Assembly (NCBI GenBank): GCA_035530055.1
Contig: DATKVN010000074.1
Location: 1-31,025, forward strand
Direction: 5' to 3'
DNA: 31,025 bases
Source: a bacterium
GTDB taxonomy: Bacteria > UBA6262 > WVXT01
How positions within the stretch are numbered: position 1 is the first letter of the stretch; each line of letters opens with the position of its first letter. This document shows, in pieces, positions 21,695 to 30,499 of the stretch. The position numbers and the translations under genes are program-made. Under the pieces are notes generated by a model. The model had not been told where the DNA came from and searched no databases. It worked only from the letters and a program-made list of their open reading frames with translations.

Positions 21695-22894
21695 TCATTG
21701 GGATATTCTACAATTTTCGAACAAATAATTAACTAAATTATTTAGACTACAGCTTAACAGCGTGATATATTTGTCGCCAGCCCCACAATAGAGGAGGAGC
21801 TTACCATTCCTTACAATAGCACCTACGGGAAAGATTACTGCTGGCACATCAACCGCATATTGGTTGTTACCATAGAGTTCATAGGGCTTTGCTGGAATGA
21901 AGATTGGGTTTTTGGTTCTCGAGAGAACCTTTTTGGGATTCTCCGGGTCTAACAAGCTTGCGCATATGGAATAACCTCTTTCAATCGGCTCTCTAAGTCC
22001 GTATTCCCTCGCGATGTCTGAACCTATTTTCCCTACAGCATGGTATATAAACAGAAAGCCCCTATCCGTGTTGATGAGAGGATTAGCTGGACCTATTTTT
22101 TCCTGTTCATGCGGGTATTTCCCAGCTTCAAGAAATAGATTTTCCTTTCGCTGTTCATATATCTTTTCCCAATACTTTACGTATCTGGAAGGATTTAATA
22201 GTTGCTCTATTCCTTCCTCGAGTAAAGCCAGATGAATGTCAGGATGAAATCTCAAGAATATATACCATTTCTCATTGACAAGAAAGGGAATTGCGTTTCG
22301 GCTATCAAAAGACCCAATCATTCCATGATAAGTAATATTGGCAAAATCTTTTGTAGAATACACGGCTACTCTATCAGTATTTCCGCCCGTAGTAAAGGGG
22401 GGCTTTGTTTTGCCGCAGCCGATTAGCAAATACTTCTGATTGTACTTGATAATTCTTATGTCTTCTATCCCATAGATAAAATCCTGATGGTCTGTGCCGT
22501 CGCCCCGGATGACTGTATTTTTAAGCCTCTCGAATTTGAGCCCATCCTCACTAATCAAAGGCCAGATTTCCGAAATATAGTTTTCGTCAGGCCGGTATCT
22601 TTCTCTATTTAATTTGGTATCGAAATATTTTATTCTTGTATAATTCTTATGGCATCGTGGAAGAATAATCACTTTGTCCTTAAAAACTTCAGCTCCCGGG
22701 TTAAACACTGCGCCTATCTGTAATTCTTTATCCGCCTCCCAGGTGAGACCAATATCTTCAGGTTTCACAACAGGATTTTCCGGGTAAGAATCCAGTTTAA
22801 AAATAGATTCCCCTGATGCTAATTGAATGACTCTACCATTACCTAATTTTTCAATTGACTGCTCTAAAGAAGGCGTTATTTTACTTCCTGTCAT
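21695..22894 (-). CDS. GH130 family glycoside phosphorylase or hydrolase
   Basis: A 399-residue five-bladed-propeller enzyme of GH130, which mostly phosphorolyses beta-mannosidic linkages. Signature elements are FNPGAEV (64-70), YGIEDIRI (141-148) with the catalytic Asp145, RFHPDIHLA, a VDVPAVIFPVGAI motif, and a closing YCGAGDKYIT. The ATG overlaps the stop of the upstream broken glycosyltransferase (ATGA), so it was translationally coupled to it. It is the last gene of the inositol-phosphate operon; no signal peptide, hence cytosolic. A GH130 enzyme beside glycosyltransferases suggests turnover of a mannose-containing product made by them. The exact linkage cannot be told from the sequence. 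Confidence 0.88.
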   Translation of the reverse strand: MTGSKITPSLEQSIEKLGNGRVIQLASGESIFKLDSYPENPVVKPEDIGLTWEADKELQIGAVFNPGAEVFKDKVIILPRCHKNYTRIKYFDTKLNRERYRPDENYISEIWPLISEDGLKFERLKNTVIRGDGTDHQDFIYGIEDIRIIKYNQKYLLIGCGKTKPPFTTGGNTDRVAVYSTKDFANITYHGMIGSFDSRNAIPFLVNEKWYIFLRFHPDIHLALLEEGIEQLLNPSRYVKYWEKIYEQRKENLFLEAGKYPHEQEKIGPANPLINTDRGFLFIYHAVGKIGSDIAREYGLREPIERGYSICASLLDPENPKKVLSRTKNPIFIPAKPYELYGNNQYAVDVPAVIFPVGAIVRNGKLLLYCGAGDKYITLLSCSLNNLVNYLFENCRISQ

Positions 22895-23945
22895 AGTAGT
22901 TGATTAAACAACCTTATGAATTCTCCCGCAATCTTCTTCGGGGAGTGTTCAGTTACATACTTCTTAGCCGAAGTTAGAGTTTCGGTAATGACTTTGTCGT
23001 CTTCAAATATCCTGATTAGCAGTTTATAAAGTGCATCTTCATTTGAATATTTCATAACTTCTCTGTCAAAAAGTGAGCTAAATTCTATGTCTGAGGTCAC
23101 TACTGGAGTTAAGGCACCCAGACACATCAGAATAGCACTGGGTACTACAGCTTCACCTTTTCTTATCTCATCTTTCTGTTTGTGCAAGATAGACATCGGA
23201 TGCGTGAAGATAAGTATAAATGCGCTCCAGCGGAGGAAGCTCGTACCTCAACTCTATGAAGTTATAAGTTCTCAATCTTTTGATGTCTGCGACAATATAC
23301 TTTGGCTCAGCTAAGATAAAGGTAGATGAATGGAAAACTCTCATTTAACCTTTGCATTACAGAAAGCATGGGAAAAATATGCAATTCTGGCGCCCATCCA
23401 TAGCTGAACACTATTTTTTTGTCTAATGGTAAATCTAATTCTTTTCTTGCTTTCTGTTTATCTCCTTTGGACAAGTATCCTGTAGGATAAGGAATTATGT
23501 GGAGCTTATTTTTATCAAACCTGCTTAGCCATTCCTGCTTATAGCGATTATCAAAACAGACTATAGCGTCCCATTCAAACTCATAAAATAGAGGATTAGC
23601 GGGAAGCTTTCTTTCGTGCACTACGTAAACTATTTTTGCCTTTTTCTTAATTTCCGGGAAAATCTCTTTCAGTGATTCTAATGGCACCCACTCCACTCGT
23701 TCCACAACCAGTATTTCGTAATCTGTATCCAAAAAAGGTTGGGGATGAAAAAATGTCTCTGTATGGTCACCTTCATCACTAAAACATCTAATTACGTAAG
23801 CTTCGTCTCTGCCTACAGGTCTTATATTGTTAGGGGCAAAGACAGTTAAGCTATGCCCATTCTTTACCCATTATCTGCCAACACTTTCAGCATGAAATGA
23901 TACACCACAAGCTGTATTCCACCTGGAGAGTATTGCTATTTTCAT
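22891..23945 (-). pseudogene. Glycosyltransferase (GT4-like) with one nonsense and two frameshift lesions
   Basis: The original start is the ATG at 23945, overlapping the previous stop as ATGA; the end overlaps the GH130 start as ATGA. Translation begins MKIAILSRWNTACGVSFHAE, a normal GT4 N-terminus, but TAA at 23871-23873 interrupts it. The same frame continues (WVKNGHSLTVFAP) to 23307. Between about 23345 and 23310 the homology moves to a second frame (FILAEPKYIVADIKRL), and between about 23195 and 23170 to a third, which ends in GEAVVPSAILMCLGALTPVV, the usual acceptor-loop and Rossmann end. Reassembled it would be about 350 residues. Real decay, recoding or assembly errors are all possible. 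Confidence 0.8.
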
Positions 23946-25072
23946 TTCAGCCTTCTTCTATACAATTCTAAGTGTTGACTTGCTACGGCTTCCCAGGAAG
24001 TAAGCTTCCGATACTCCTCTGTTCTTTCAAACACGTATTCTCCAAATTCCGGGTCTTCAAAAAGACGAATAGCTATCCTGGCAATTCCAGAAGAGTTATA
24101 TGGAAGAACGAGTAGTTCATCACAAATATTCCTTAACTCCTCAAATTTAGGTATTCTTGATGCAATAACAGGCTTTTTCGCACCTATCGCCAAATGAAGA
24201 GAACCAGATGCAGAGCGGTCCTCTTCATAATAGGGAAAGAGGACAACATCACATGCGCCAAACAAATAGGGCACATCGCTATTGGGAAAAAATCTATTCG
24301 GGAATATAACGTTCTTCTGAAGAGCGAGCTCTTCTATCTTCTCATTAATATTTTCGACATAATCCTTATCTTCTTTTTTAGCGTTAAGAGCAAGACCTCC
24401 GGCAACAAATAGATATACATCTTCAACTTTCCTGCGGATTTCATCGAGCGCTTCCAGGACTATATGCAGACACTTATGGCGCTTGATAAAGCCAAACATA
24501 AGGATTATCCTACCATTCTCAGGAAGTTTTAGCTTTTTCCGGGAATCCTTCTTATTTTCATCACTAAGCTCTGTCCCATGGGGAATAACGTGAATCTTTT
24601 TTGTCGGTATTTCCAGTCGTCTCAGTATCGATGCCTGGGAAGGAAGATGGACGATGACCTCATTAGCAAACCCGGAAATTCTCTTGGCAAAATTCTCATC
24701 CACCGCTCCTCTTTCAGAAAATTGGCTTGGTCTCACACAGTGGATAGTTATAACCTTTTTAACAGTCCCATTTAATTTCTCAAGTAGGGTGGGTAACCTA
24801 TCATCAAATTTGTATATACTGTATTCATGTTGAATATGGACGACATCTGTACCCTTTGTATGTCTGATGATGGGCTCTACATAGTCTTCATTTCTATCCC
24901 AACAGGGAACGACTTCAAACTTTTCCCTGTTTATAGGAGATGCTCCTTTCTCAGCTACAACCTTAATTTCTGATGCAGGGTCTACCTTTTCTATTCCATG
25001 AATGAGGTAATCAGTATAGGTAGCTATCCCGCACTGCTGAGGAAGATAGGTTGACACATATGCGATTTTCAT
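23942..25072 (-). CDS. GT4-family glycosyltransferase
   Basis: A 376-residue GT-B retaining glycosyltransferase. The N-terminal half opens MKIAYVSTYLPQQCGIATYT with the glycine-rich acceptor loop (QCGIATYT). The nucleotide-sugar half has VIPHGTEL, IILMFGFIKRHKCLHIVLEA (the GxxxxxKG-like donor motif), DVVLFPYYEEDRSASGSL, and AIGAKKPVIAS. No membrane anchor. The ATG follows GGGAAGAG, 20 bases after the HD gene. The next gene overlaps its stop by four bases. With inositol-phosphate genes ahead and GH130 behind, the acceptor could be an inositol phosphodiester, as in mannosyl-di-myo-inositol phosphate of Thermotogales; this is inference, as that enzyme's family is not matched here. Confidence 0.88.
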   Translation of the reverse strand: MKIAYVSTYLPQQCGIATYTDYLIHGIEKVDPASEIKVVAEKGASPINREKFEVVPCWDRNEDYVEPIIRHTKGTDVVHIQHEYSIYKFDDRLPTLLEKLNGTVKKVITIHCVRPSQFSERGAVDENFAKRISGFANEVIVHLPSQASILRRLEIPTKKIHVIPHGTELSDENKKDSRKKLKLPENGRIILMFGFIKRHKCLHIVLEALDEIRRKVEDVYLFVAGGLALNAKKEDKDYVENINEKIEELALQKNVIFPNRFFPNSDVPYLFGACDVVLFPYYEEDRSASGSLHLAIGAKKPVIASRIPKFEELRNICDELLVLPYNSSGIARIAIRLFEDPEFGEYVFERTEEYRKLTSWEAVASQHLELYRRRLK

Positions 25073-25092
25073 CTCTTCCCTTTTCCCGACTC

Positions 25093-25710
25093 TCAGGGAT
25101 GTCGGCTAATCCCCACCCAGTTTCGTTTTCTGGAGTCGGTATTATAATTATCTAACTCTCTAATCTTGTTTTTTATAAAAGAGTTAAGTTTTGGATTACG
25201 ATAGTTAAACTTAGCAACTATCCGTCGCAGGCTCTGGGGCAGCCTTTTTAGACCCCATAAGCATCTTTCTTCTGTCTGTTCAAGATTATGTCGGATATGA
25301 TAAAAGGGCAAACCAACATGAAAAAATGAAATGCTATCGGCATTTTTTAATACATCAGCAAGTTTTGTCCCTCCGTTTTCACGATGTCTTACAAGAAAAA
25401 ACACCTTCTCAATCATTGCTTTATTCATATTGTGCTCTTTCATTATTTCTCTCATAATTTTGGCACTATTTAAGGCATGCGCATCTTTAAATTCATAATA
25501 ACTCTGGTAATCTTTACGCTTAACTTTCCGTTCTTCGATAGCTCTTTCTATATCATGGCCCAAAGTTGCAATTTGCAGTGTCTCGTTAGCATCAGGTTTT
25601 AATCTACGCAGCCATTCCAATGTGTTTTTAGCATGTATTGGGTCTTCGGGTACCGAAGATTTATTAATTATTCTTATTGTTCTATTTTTTACGGTTGCTA
25701 TTTTATTCAT
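25093..25710 (-). CDS. HD-domain phosphohydrolase-like protein (DUF4202-like)
   Basis: A 205-residue soluble protein with a metal-binding HD core: H26 (DPIHAKN), H52-D53 (GHDIERA), H78 (DAHALN), H109 (VRHRE) and D125 (NADSIS). The order and spacing fit the HD phosphohydrolase superfamily. The stretch around PDANETLQIATLGHDIERA recalls DUF4202. Its start overlaps the cytidylyltransferase/synthase stop by eight bases (ATGAATAA), so the products are probably made in concert. The di-myo-inositol phosphate pathway requires removal of one phosphate from the synthase product, and as far as I know no dedicated gene is established for this step; the HD protein is a candidate by position only. Confidence 0.78.
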   Translation of the reverse strand: MNKIATVKNRTIRIINKSSVPEDPIHAKNTLEWLRRLKPDANETLQIATLGHDIERAIEERKVKRKDYQSYYEFKDAHALNSAKIMREIMKEHNMNKAMIEKVFFLVRHRENGGTKLADVLKNADSISFFHVGLPFYHIRHNLEQTEERCLWGLKRLPQSLRRIVAKFNYRNPKLNSFIKNKIRELDNYNTDSRKRNWVGISRHP

Positions 25711-27022
25711 TTTTATAAAGAACGATTATTCTCCTGACATTTTCTATATTCGTTAGAAAAGCTATTGCCAGCAAGATAAAAAATGGTTGGTTGATTAAAC
25801 AACCCAGAAATAGAATAAATATCCGCACGTCACGCCCGCTTCTCCAGTAAGCTTTTTCTTTGAGTTTTTCCTTCATTAACCCATCATATTTATCGGCTGT
25901 ATAGCTATTCATAAACGTACCGATAATGGCAAGGAAACCGACGACCAGGGTTAACCAATCAGCATCAGAAGCGTAAACGTACCAAGTCAGTCCAAAAAGA
26001 AGAAATGCATCGGCATAGCGGTCTAATACTGCATCAAACCATCCTCCGAAATCGGTTTTTTGAAATTTTACCCGGGCTATTTCTCCGTCACAGCCATCAA
26101 TAACAGATGCTCCTTGTGCCAGTACTCCTCCAATAACTAAATTAATATATCCTCCTAAAAAGAAAAAAAAAGCGCCCAGCATAGCAAGGATAAAGGAAAA
26201 AAACGACATAAAGTTTGGAGTAATATTAGTTTTTACAAGATACTTTGAAATCCTAATTGATATGGGTCTGTTTAAGTATCTTGATACAGGTCCATCAGAG
26301 GTCTTTTTCAAAGTATCCAAAAGCTTGTTTTCCGCTTTTTTAAATGTCTTCTCATCATCCACATCAATCCAGTAATCATCTTTAATATTAAATGTTTTAG
26401 CCTTTCCCTTATTGGCTAGTACCCTTATTCCCCCTGAAAGGGAGCTATCGCCACTCTTTAAACTTTCTTCGATGGCGCTGAATATTGCCGGAGAACAAAG
26501 AAAAATCCCTGTATCATAAGCGTTATATTTCTTGATATTCTTTCCTATATCTAAAATCCTGTTGTCTTCGACAAGAACTTTGCTAACATCATTAACATCA
26601 GCAAGCTTATTGGTTTTAATGTTATAATCTACAGCCAGCATAACTTCGCCATCGGCTATTCTTTCATTCTTTAGTTTTACCAGTATCGATTCGTCAAAGA
26701 TATGATCCCCCATCAAAAGAATAAAATTCTCATTTAATAGTTTTTTTGCTTTAAGAACTGATAAACCATTTTCCCTTTCCCATTCTTCATTTGTGATATG
26801 GCTTATATTTATATTTCTCCTCTGGCTAAATTTGTTAAGATATTTCCTTACCTTCTCCCCGTTGTATCCTGTTACCACATAGAAATCAGTAAGACCACTC
26901 TTCTTTGCGGTTAATATCACCCGTTCGATAAAGGATAATCCCAGGAGAGGAATAAGGGGTTTTGCATCGCCCAAAGTTTTTAATCTTTTTCCTCGTCCAG
27001 CAGCGATGAGCAGGCATTTCAT
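25703..27022 (-). CDS. Bifunctional CTP:inositol-1-phosphate cytidylyltransferase/di-myo-inositol-phosphate-phosphate synthase
   Basis: Fused enzyme of 439 residues. The N-terminal half (1-235) is a nucleotidyltransferase with AAGRGKRL, the KPL Lys and the metal Asp in GDHIFD; it would make CDP-inositol. The C-terminal half (about 245-439) is a membrane CDP-alcohol phosphotransferase with the full DxxDGxxARx8Gx3Dx3D motif starting near residue 308 (DGCDGEIAR...) and several membrane helices; it would condense CDP-inositol with inositol-1-phosphate. The fusion is the known IPCT-DIPPS form of hyperthermophiles. ATG at 27022 is preferred because GGGAG precedes it; an upstream TTG would include that site. 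One base separates it from the inositol-phosphate synthase stop. Confidence 0.9.
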   Translation of the reverse strand: MKCLLIAAGRGKRLKTLGDAKPLIPLLGLSFIERVILTAKKSGLTDFYVVTGYNGEKVRKYLNKFSQRRNINISHITNEEWERENGLSVLKAKKLLNENFILLMGDHIFDESILVKLKNERIADGEVMLAVDYNIKTNKLADVNDVSKVLVEDNRILDIGKNIKKYNAYDTGIFLCSPAIFSAIEESLKSGDSSLSGGIRVLANKGKAKTFNIKDDYWIDVDDEKTFKKAENKLLDTLKKTSDGPVSRYLNRPISIRISKYLVKTNITPNFMSFFSFILAMLGAFFFFLGGYINLVIGGVLAQGASVIDGCDGEIARVKFQKTDFGGWFDAVLDRYADAFLLFGLTWYVYASDADWLTLVVGFLAIIGTFMNSYTADKYDGLMKEKLKEKAYWRSGRDVRIFILFLGCLINQPFFILLAIAFLTNIENVRRIIVLYKNE

Positions 27023-27023
27023 C

Positions 27024-28127
27024 TTAATTCTCCCTCTTTCCGGCAATAAATTCCTCAGTCATCCTATACGCCTCATCATCAGTAAACTGTTGCGGTGGAT
27101 GTTTCATGAAGTATGCAGAAGGTGAATACAAAACACCTCCCTGCCCTCTCTTAAAAGCCAGCTTACAACACCTAATCGCATCTATTGCCACCCCTGCAGA
27201 GTTGGGAGAATCTTCAACAGAAAGCCGCAATTCGAGGTTCATGGGAACATCGCCGAAAAGTTTACCTTCCATCCTGATAAAGCAAACCTTGTTGTCTTTC
27301 TGCCAGGGCACCCAATCACTGGGCCCAATATGTATATTTTCGTATTCCAGCCTTTCAGCAAGAACCGACTGTACCGCCTCGGTTTTTGACCTCTTTTTTG
27401 AGGCAAGTCTATCTCTGTTAAGCATGTTGAGGAAATCAGTATTGCCCCCTGTATTTAGCTGGTAAGTTCTTTCTAATTTTACTCCTCTTTTCTTGAACAA
27501 ATCGGATAATGTTCTATGGGTGATAGTGGCACCAAGCTGGGCTTTTACATCATCACCTATTATCGGTATACCTTTTTCTTTAAATTTATTTGCCCACTCA
27601 GGATCGCTGGCTATAAAGACAGGTATATTATTTATAAATGCCATACCTGATTTAAGGGCGCAATCGGCATAGAGCCTTGTAGTTTCTTCAGAACCTACTG
27701 GAAGATAATTTAAAAGCATCTCTACCCCTGATTCTTTTAATACATTGATTATATTTTCTTTAGATGTTTCTTTTTCATCACTTAAAATGAATGTATACTT
27801 ATCGTCATAATCTTTCATGTGGTTTGCAAAACCATCGAGTATTTTCCCCATTTTCACTTTCACATTTGCTTTAGGTACATTATTGCAAAATACTGTCGTA
27901 CAGTTTGGAAGTTTAAATATAGCCTCAGACACATCCTTTCCCACTTTTCTTTTATCAATGTCAAAAGCAGCCACCACTTCGATATCGTATGGTTTGTAAC
28001 CACCGATGTCCCAGTGCATTAATCCAATAGCTTCTTTGCTATTTTTATTTTTATAGTACTCAATACCCTGGAGTAACGAACTTGCGCAGTTACCAACTCC
28101 TACAATCCCTATTTTGATTTTGTCCAT
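27024..28127 (-). CDS. Myo-inositol-1-phosphate synthase
   Basis: Converts glucose-6-phosphate to L-myo-inositol-1-phosphate with NAD+, supplying both halves of di-myo-inositol phosphate. The 367-residue form is the compact prokaryotic type. Marks are the NAD motif GVGNCASSLLQG (about 10-21), NYLPVGSE, GDDVKAQLGAT, NTGGNTDFLNM and the catalytic Lys/Asp-rich SVEDSPNSAGVAIDAIR with following RCCKLA. I use the ATG at 28127 because GGAGG lies nine bases before it; a TTG six bases upstream is too close to that site. It is the first gene of the six-gene operon. The 101-base upstream gap shows no convincing promoter, so the radical SAM gene may be co-transcribed. Confidence 0.93.
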   Translation of the reverse strand: MDKIKIGIVGVGNCASSLLQGIEYYKNKNSKEAIGLMHWDIGGYKPYDIEVVAAFDIDKRKVGKDVSEAIFKLPNCTTVFCNNVPKANVKVKMGKILDGFANHMKDYDDKYTFILSDEKETSKENIINVLKESGVEMLLNYLPVGSEETTRLYADCALKSGMAFINNIPVFIASDPEWANKFKEKGIPIIGDDVKAQLGATITHRTLSDLFKKRGVKLERTYQLNTGGNTDFLNMLNRDRLASKKRSKTEAVQSVLAERLEYENIHIGPSDWVPWQKDNKVCFIRMEGKLFGDVPMNLELRLSVEDSPNSAGVAIDAIRCCKLAFKRGQGGVLYSPSAYFMKHPPQQFTDDEAYRMTEEFIAGKREN

Positions 28128-28228
28128 AAACAATTACCTCCTGTTTATTGTGTTCTGTAGACACCAAAATTTCACATAACGTCTGGACATTTACGAACCC
28201 CGATTCATCGTGGTTAGGCGAAGTGAAT

Positions 28229-29611
28229 TCAGCTATAAGTCTGATACTTCTTTCTCTTGTTGTTTAAAATTCCCCCTAAGGAAAAAATAACTATCAGTTT
28301 AACCAGATAACGGAACTTTATTATGTGAGCAGTGAATATCTTCTTTGTTATCCTTAGCATAGCAGGAAAATTATAGTAGCTTCTACTTATACGATGTCTA
28401 ATAGACCTCAATATTTCTAAGGGGTATTCTTCAGAACATATTATATTGCCCTCACCCACATAATACCCTCTGGACCTGGCGATGAATTCATTTAGAGGTG
28501 AATATTTCTCTGTCCTCAATAGACTGAGATTGATAGTATCCAATTTAAGCCTTTTAGCAAAAGGGGCAATCTCCAACATTTCTGACTCGCTCTCTCCTAT
28601 ACAGCCAACAATAAAATAGCCATGATTATAAAAATTTATCTTCCTGATCTCAGAAAAAGCCCTCTCAGCTAAAGCAACATCAAATCCTTTTTGCATTGTT
28701 TTTAAGGTTTTGTCTTGGGCTGATTCAATTCCTATTGAAAGTATCTTAAAGCCGGCTTGGAACATCTTCTTTAAGATTTGTGGGTACTTATAAATCTCAA
28801 GCCTTAAGGCAACCACAAATATCTTTTTAATACCTTCGGCAATTATCAAATTACAAATCTCTTCGACCCTGTTCATATCTGCAGCAAAATTGTCATCTAC
28901 TACAAAGATGAACTCAGCATCAATAGTCTTTAACTCTTCAACAACAGAGCGCGCTGATCTTCCATTCCAACTTCTTTTCTGTCCTAAGGGATTATTAGTA
29001 AAAGTGCAGAATTTACAATTATAAGGACAACCCCTGGAGGTTGAAATAAAGTCCATGTTTAGACCTAGGTCGATATTTTTATATAAAAGCCTATAATTAA
29101 CCCGCCTCATCTTTCTATTAGGATAGACAGCGTCGTTCAACGAAGAAAGGTCACGAGTTTTATTATGAATAATTCTGCCACCTTCACGGTAGGAAATGCC
29201 GCTAATCTCCCTAAGAGGAAGGCCTGAGGCTATATCCCAAATAATCTCCTCTCCATCTCCTCTAGCAATAATATCTATATTAGAAGCTGCTGCAAAAAGC
29301 TCCTCTACAGAAACCGTGGCATATCTTCCTCCCACAATGACCTTAATATTAGAAGGAATCCGGGTAATAATGTTTATAGCAGCCTCTCGTTGGTAATCCC
29401 AGTTTACAGACAAGCAGACTAAGTCTATGTTGTCATCTTCAATAAAATCATCCAGATTCAGCTCAAACCTCATATCAATAAGTGTGACTTTCTCAACTAA
29501 ACCCTCTAAGACAGTGGCAATATATTCCAACCCAATAGGAGGACAATATTTTTTCTCTGGAATTCCTTTCTGATGTGGATAAACACATAATACATTCTTA
29601 TAGTAGGACAT
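28229..29611 (-). CDS. B12-binding-type radical SAM protein
   Basis: A 460-residue class B-like radical SAM protein. Residues 1-140 form a cobalamin-binding-like Rossmann domain (CPPIGLEYIATVLEG, VTLIDMR, VIVGGRYATV), though the DxHxxG cobalamin His motif is not evident. The radical SAM core carries C195-x3-C199-x2-C202 (RGCPYNCKFC) and later SIGIESAQDKTLKTMQKG, typical of the Elp3/MiaB-like core. The C-terminal 110 residues are basic, ending NNKRKKYQTYS with a hydrophobic stretch (LVKLIVIFSLGGIL) that may contact the membrane. Such proteins act in methylation or ring chemistry of lipids, tetrapyrroles or natural products; the substrate is unknown. It lies 101 bases upstream of the inositol operon on the same strand. 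Confidence 0.83.
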   Translation of the reverse strand: MSYYKNVLCVYPHQKGIPEKKYCPPIGLEYIATVLEGLVEKVTLIDMRFELNLDDFIEDDNIDLVCLSVNWDYQREAAINIITRIPSNIKVIVGGRYATVSVEELFAAASNIDIIARGDGEEIIWDIASGLPLREISGISYREGGRIIHNKTRDLSSLNDAVYPNRKMRRVNYRLLYKNIDLGLNMDFISTSRGCPYNCKFCTFTNNPLGQKRSWNGRSARSVVEELKTIDAEFIFVVDDNFAADMNRVEEICNLIIAEGIKKIFVVALRLEIYKYPQILKKMFQAGFKILSIGIESAQDKTLKTMQKGFDVALAERAFSEIRKINFYNHGYFIVGCIGESESEMLEIAPFAKRLKLDTINLSLLRTEKYSPLNEFIARSRGYYVGEGNIICSEEYPLEILRSIRHRISRSYYNFPAMLRITKKIFTAHIIKFRYLVKLIVIFSLGGILNNKRKKYQTYS

Positions 29612-29653
29612 TCTATCTCTACCTATATTTTTTAACTGGCACGACTGATGTAT

Positions 29654-29690
29654 AAAAATGGTCGCTGTCCCTATTTTGTCCCTATTTTTT
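29654..29690. repeat. Dispersed motif AAAAATGGTCGCTGTCCC
   Basis: AAAAATGGTCGCTGTCCCTATTTT is followed by a second GTCCCTATTTTTT. On the opposite strand it reads GGGACAGCGACCATTTTT, a variant of the GGGGTCA...TTTTT family seen at 3180, 16531, 16571, 18270 and 19710. It lies just past the 3' end of tRNA-Pro. Confidence 0.6.
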
Positions 29691-29698
29691 CATTTTCA

Positions 29699-29777
29699 TG
29701 GTCGGGGCGGTCGGATTCGAACCGACGACCCCTGGCTCCCAAAGCCAGTGCTCTAAACCAAACTGAGCCACGCCCCG
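29699..29777 (-). tRNA. tRNA-Pro (TGG)
   Basis: Acceptor stem CGGGGCG/CGCCCCG with discriminator A, anticodon loop TTTGGGA on CTGGC/GCCAG stems giving TGG, and T-loop GTTCGAATC. The D-loop is long. CCA is encoded (29699-29701). Confidence 0.96.
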
Positions 29778-29829
29778 CCTAAACAATTTATTTTATCACC
29801 TATTCTCATATTCTGTCAATGAGATTATC

Positions 29830-29895
29830 GCGAAACAAGTTTCGCTACTCCAGAAGACTCTGGAGTAAAAAGAAAAGCAAAGCTGACACTTTGCT
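29830..29895. repeat. Palindrome cluster downstream of rdgB
   Basis: GCGAAAC-AA-GTTTCGC (29830-29845), TACTCCAGA-AGAC-TCTGGAGTA (29846-29867) and AGCAAAG/CTTTGCT (29876-29895) follow each other. The first unit and its TACTCCA tail are identical to 7367-7389. It could fold after the rdgB stop (29897). Confidence 0.78.
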
Positions 29896-29896
29896 G

Positions 29897-30487
29897 CTAC
29901 AAATTATTAATTATTTCTTTAATTTTGCCGAGAGCTTGTGCTCGATGGCTTATCCTGTTTTTAAACTCTTCTCCCAGCTCGGCAAAGGTTTTGTCGTATT
30001 CTGGTAAAAGAAACAGGGGGTCGTAGCCAAAACCACTCTTTCCCTTCATTTCAAAAGCAATTATCCCTTCACATACACCCTCACAAGTTACCACTCCACC
30101 CTCGGGCCTGGCTAAAGCAGCCACGCATCTGAATTTGGCTCTTCTCTCTCCCAGAGACAGTTTCTCCATAACTTTCAACAGTTTCTTATTATTATCTTCA
30201 TAGGTACAGTTATCGCCAGCAAACCGCGCTGAATGTACACCCGGAGCTCCGCTTAAAGCCTCTACTTCTAAACCAGTATCTTCAGCCAGAGAGAACTTTT
30301 TCGTATACTGCGAAACTACCAGCGCCTTCTTCTTAGCATTTGATTCCAGGGTCTCTCCATCCTCCACCACCTTAGGGCACCCGGGAAAATCGTCCAAAGA
30401 GAGCAAACTGGCATTGATACCATTGAGCATCTTCTTAATCTCTCTAATCTTGTCCCGATTTCGAGTGGCAAGCACAATTTCTAACAT
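29897..30487 (-). CDS. rdgB: XTP/dITP diphosphatase (Ham1 family)
   Basis: House-cleaning enzyme that hydrolyses non-canonical purine triphosphates (XTP, dITP, ITP) to monophosphates. The 196-residue length is typical. Motifs in order: TRNRDK (8-13), DGETLESNAKKKA (43-55), AEDTGLEV (68-75), GAPGVHSARFAG, GKSGFGYDPLF (about 149-159) and SHRAQAL near the C-terminus. The gene follows rph by 12 bases, a conserved bacterial pairing. The ATG at 30487 gives the expected N-terminal strand; only a weak GAAAG precedes it. Confidence 0.96.
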   Translation of the reverse strand: MLEIVLATRNRDKIREIKKMLNGINASLLSLDDFPGCPKVVEDGETLESNAKKKALVVSQYTKKFSLAEDTGLEVEALSGAPGVHSARFAGDNCTYEDNNKKLLKVMEKLSLGERRAKFRCVAALARPEGGVVTCEGVCEGIIAFEMKGKSGFGYDPLFLLPEYDKTFAELGEEFKNRISHRAQALGKIKEIINNL

Positions 30488-30499
30488 AAATATCTTTCG

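Noticed and set aside
25703-27022. Phosphatidylglycerophosphate or phosphatidylinositol synthase
   Set aside because: The CDP-alcohol phosphotransferase domain alone would allow it, but the fused nucleotidyltransferase domain and the adjacent inositol-1-phosphate synthase fit IPCT-DIPPS much better.
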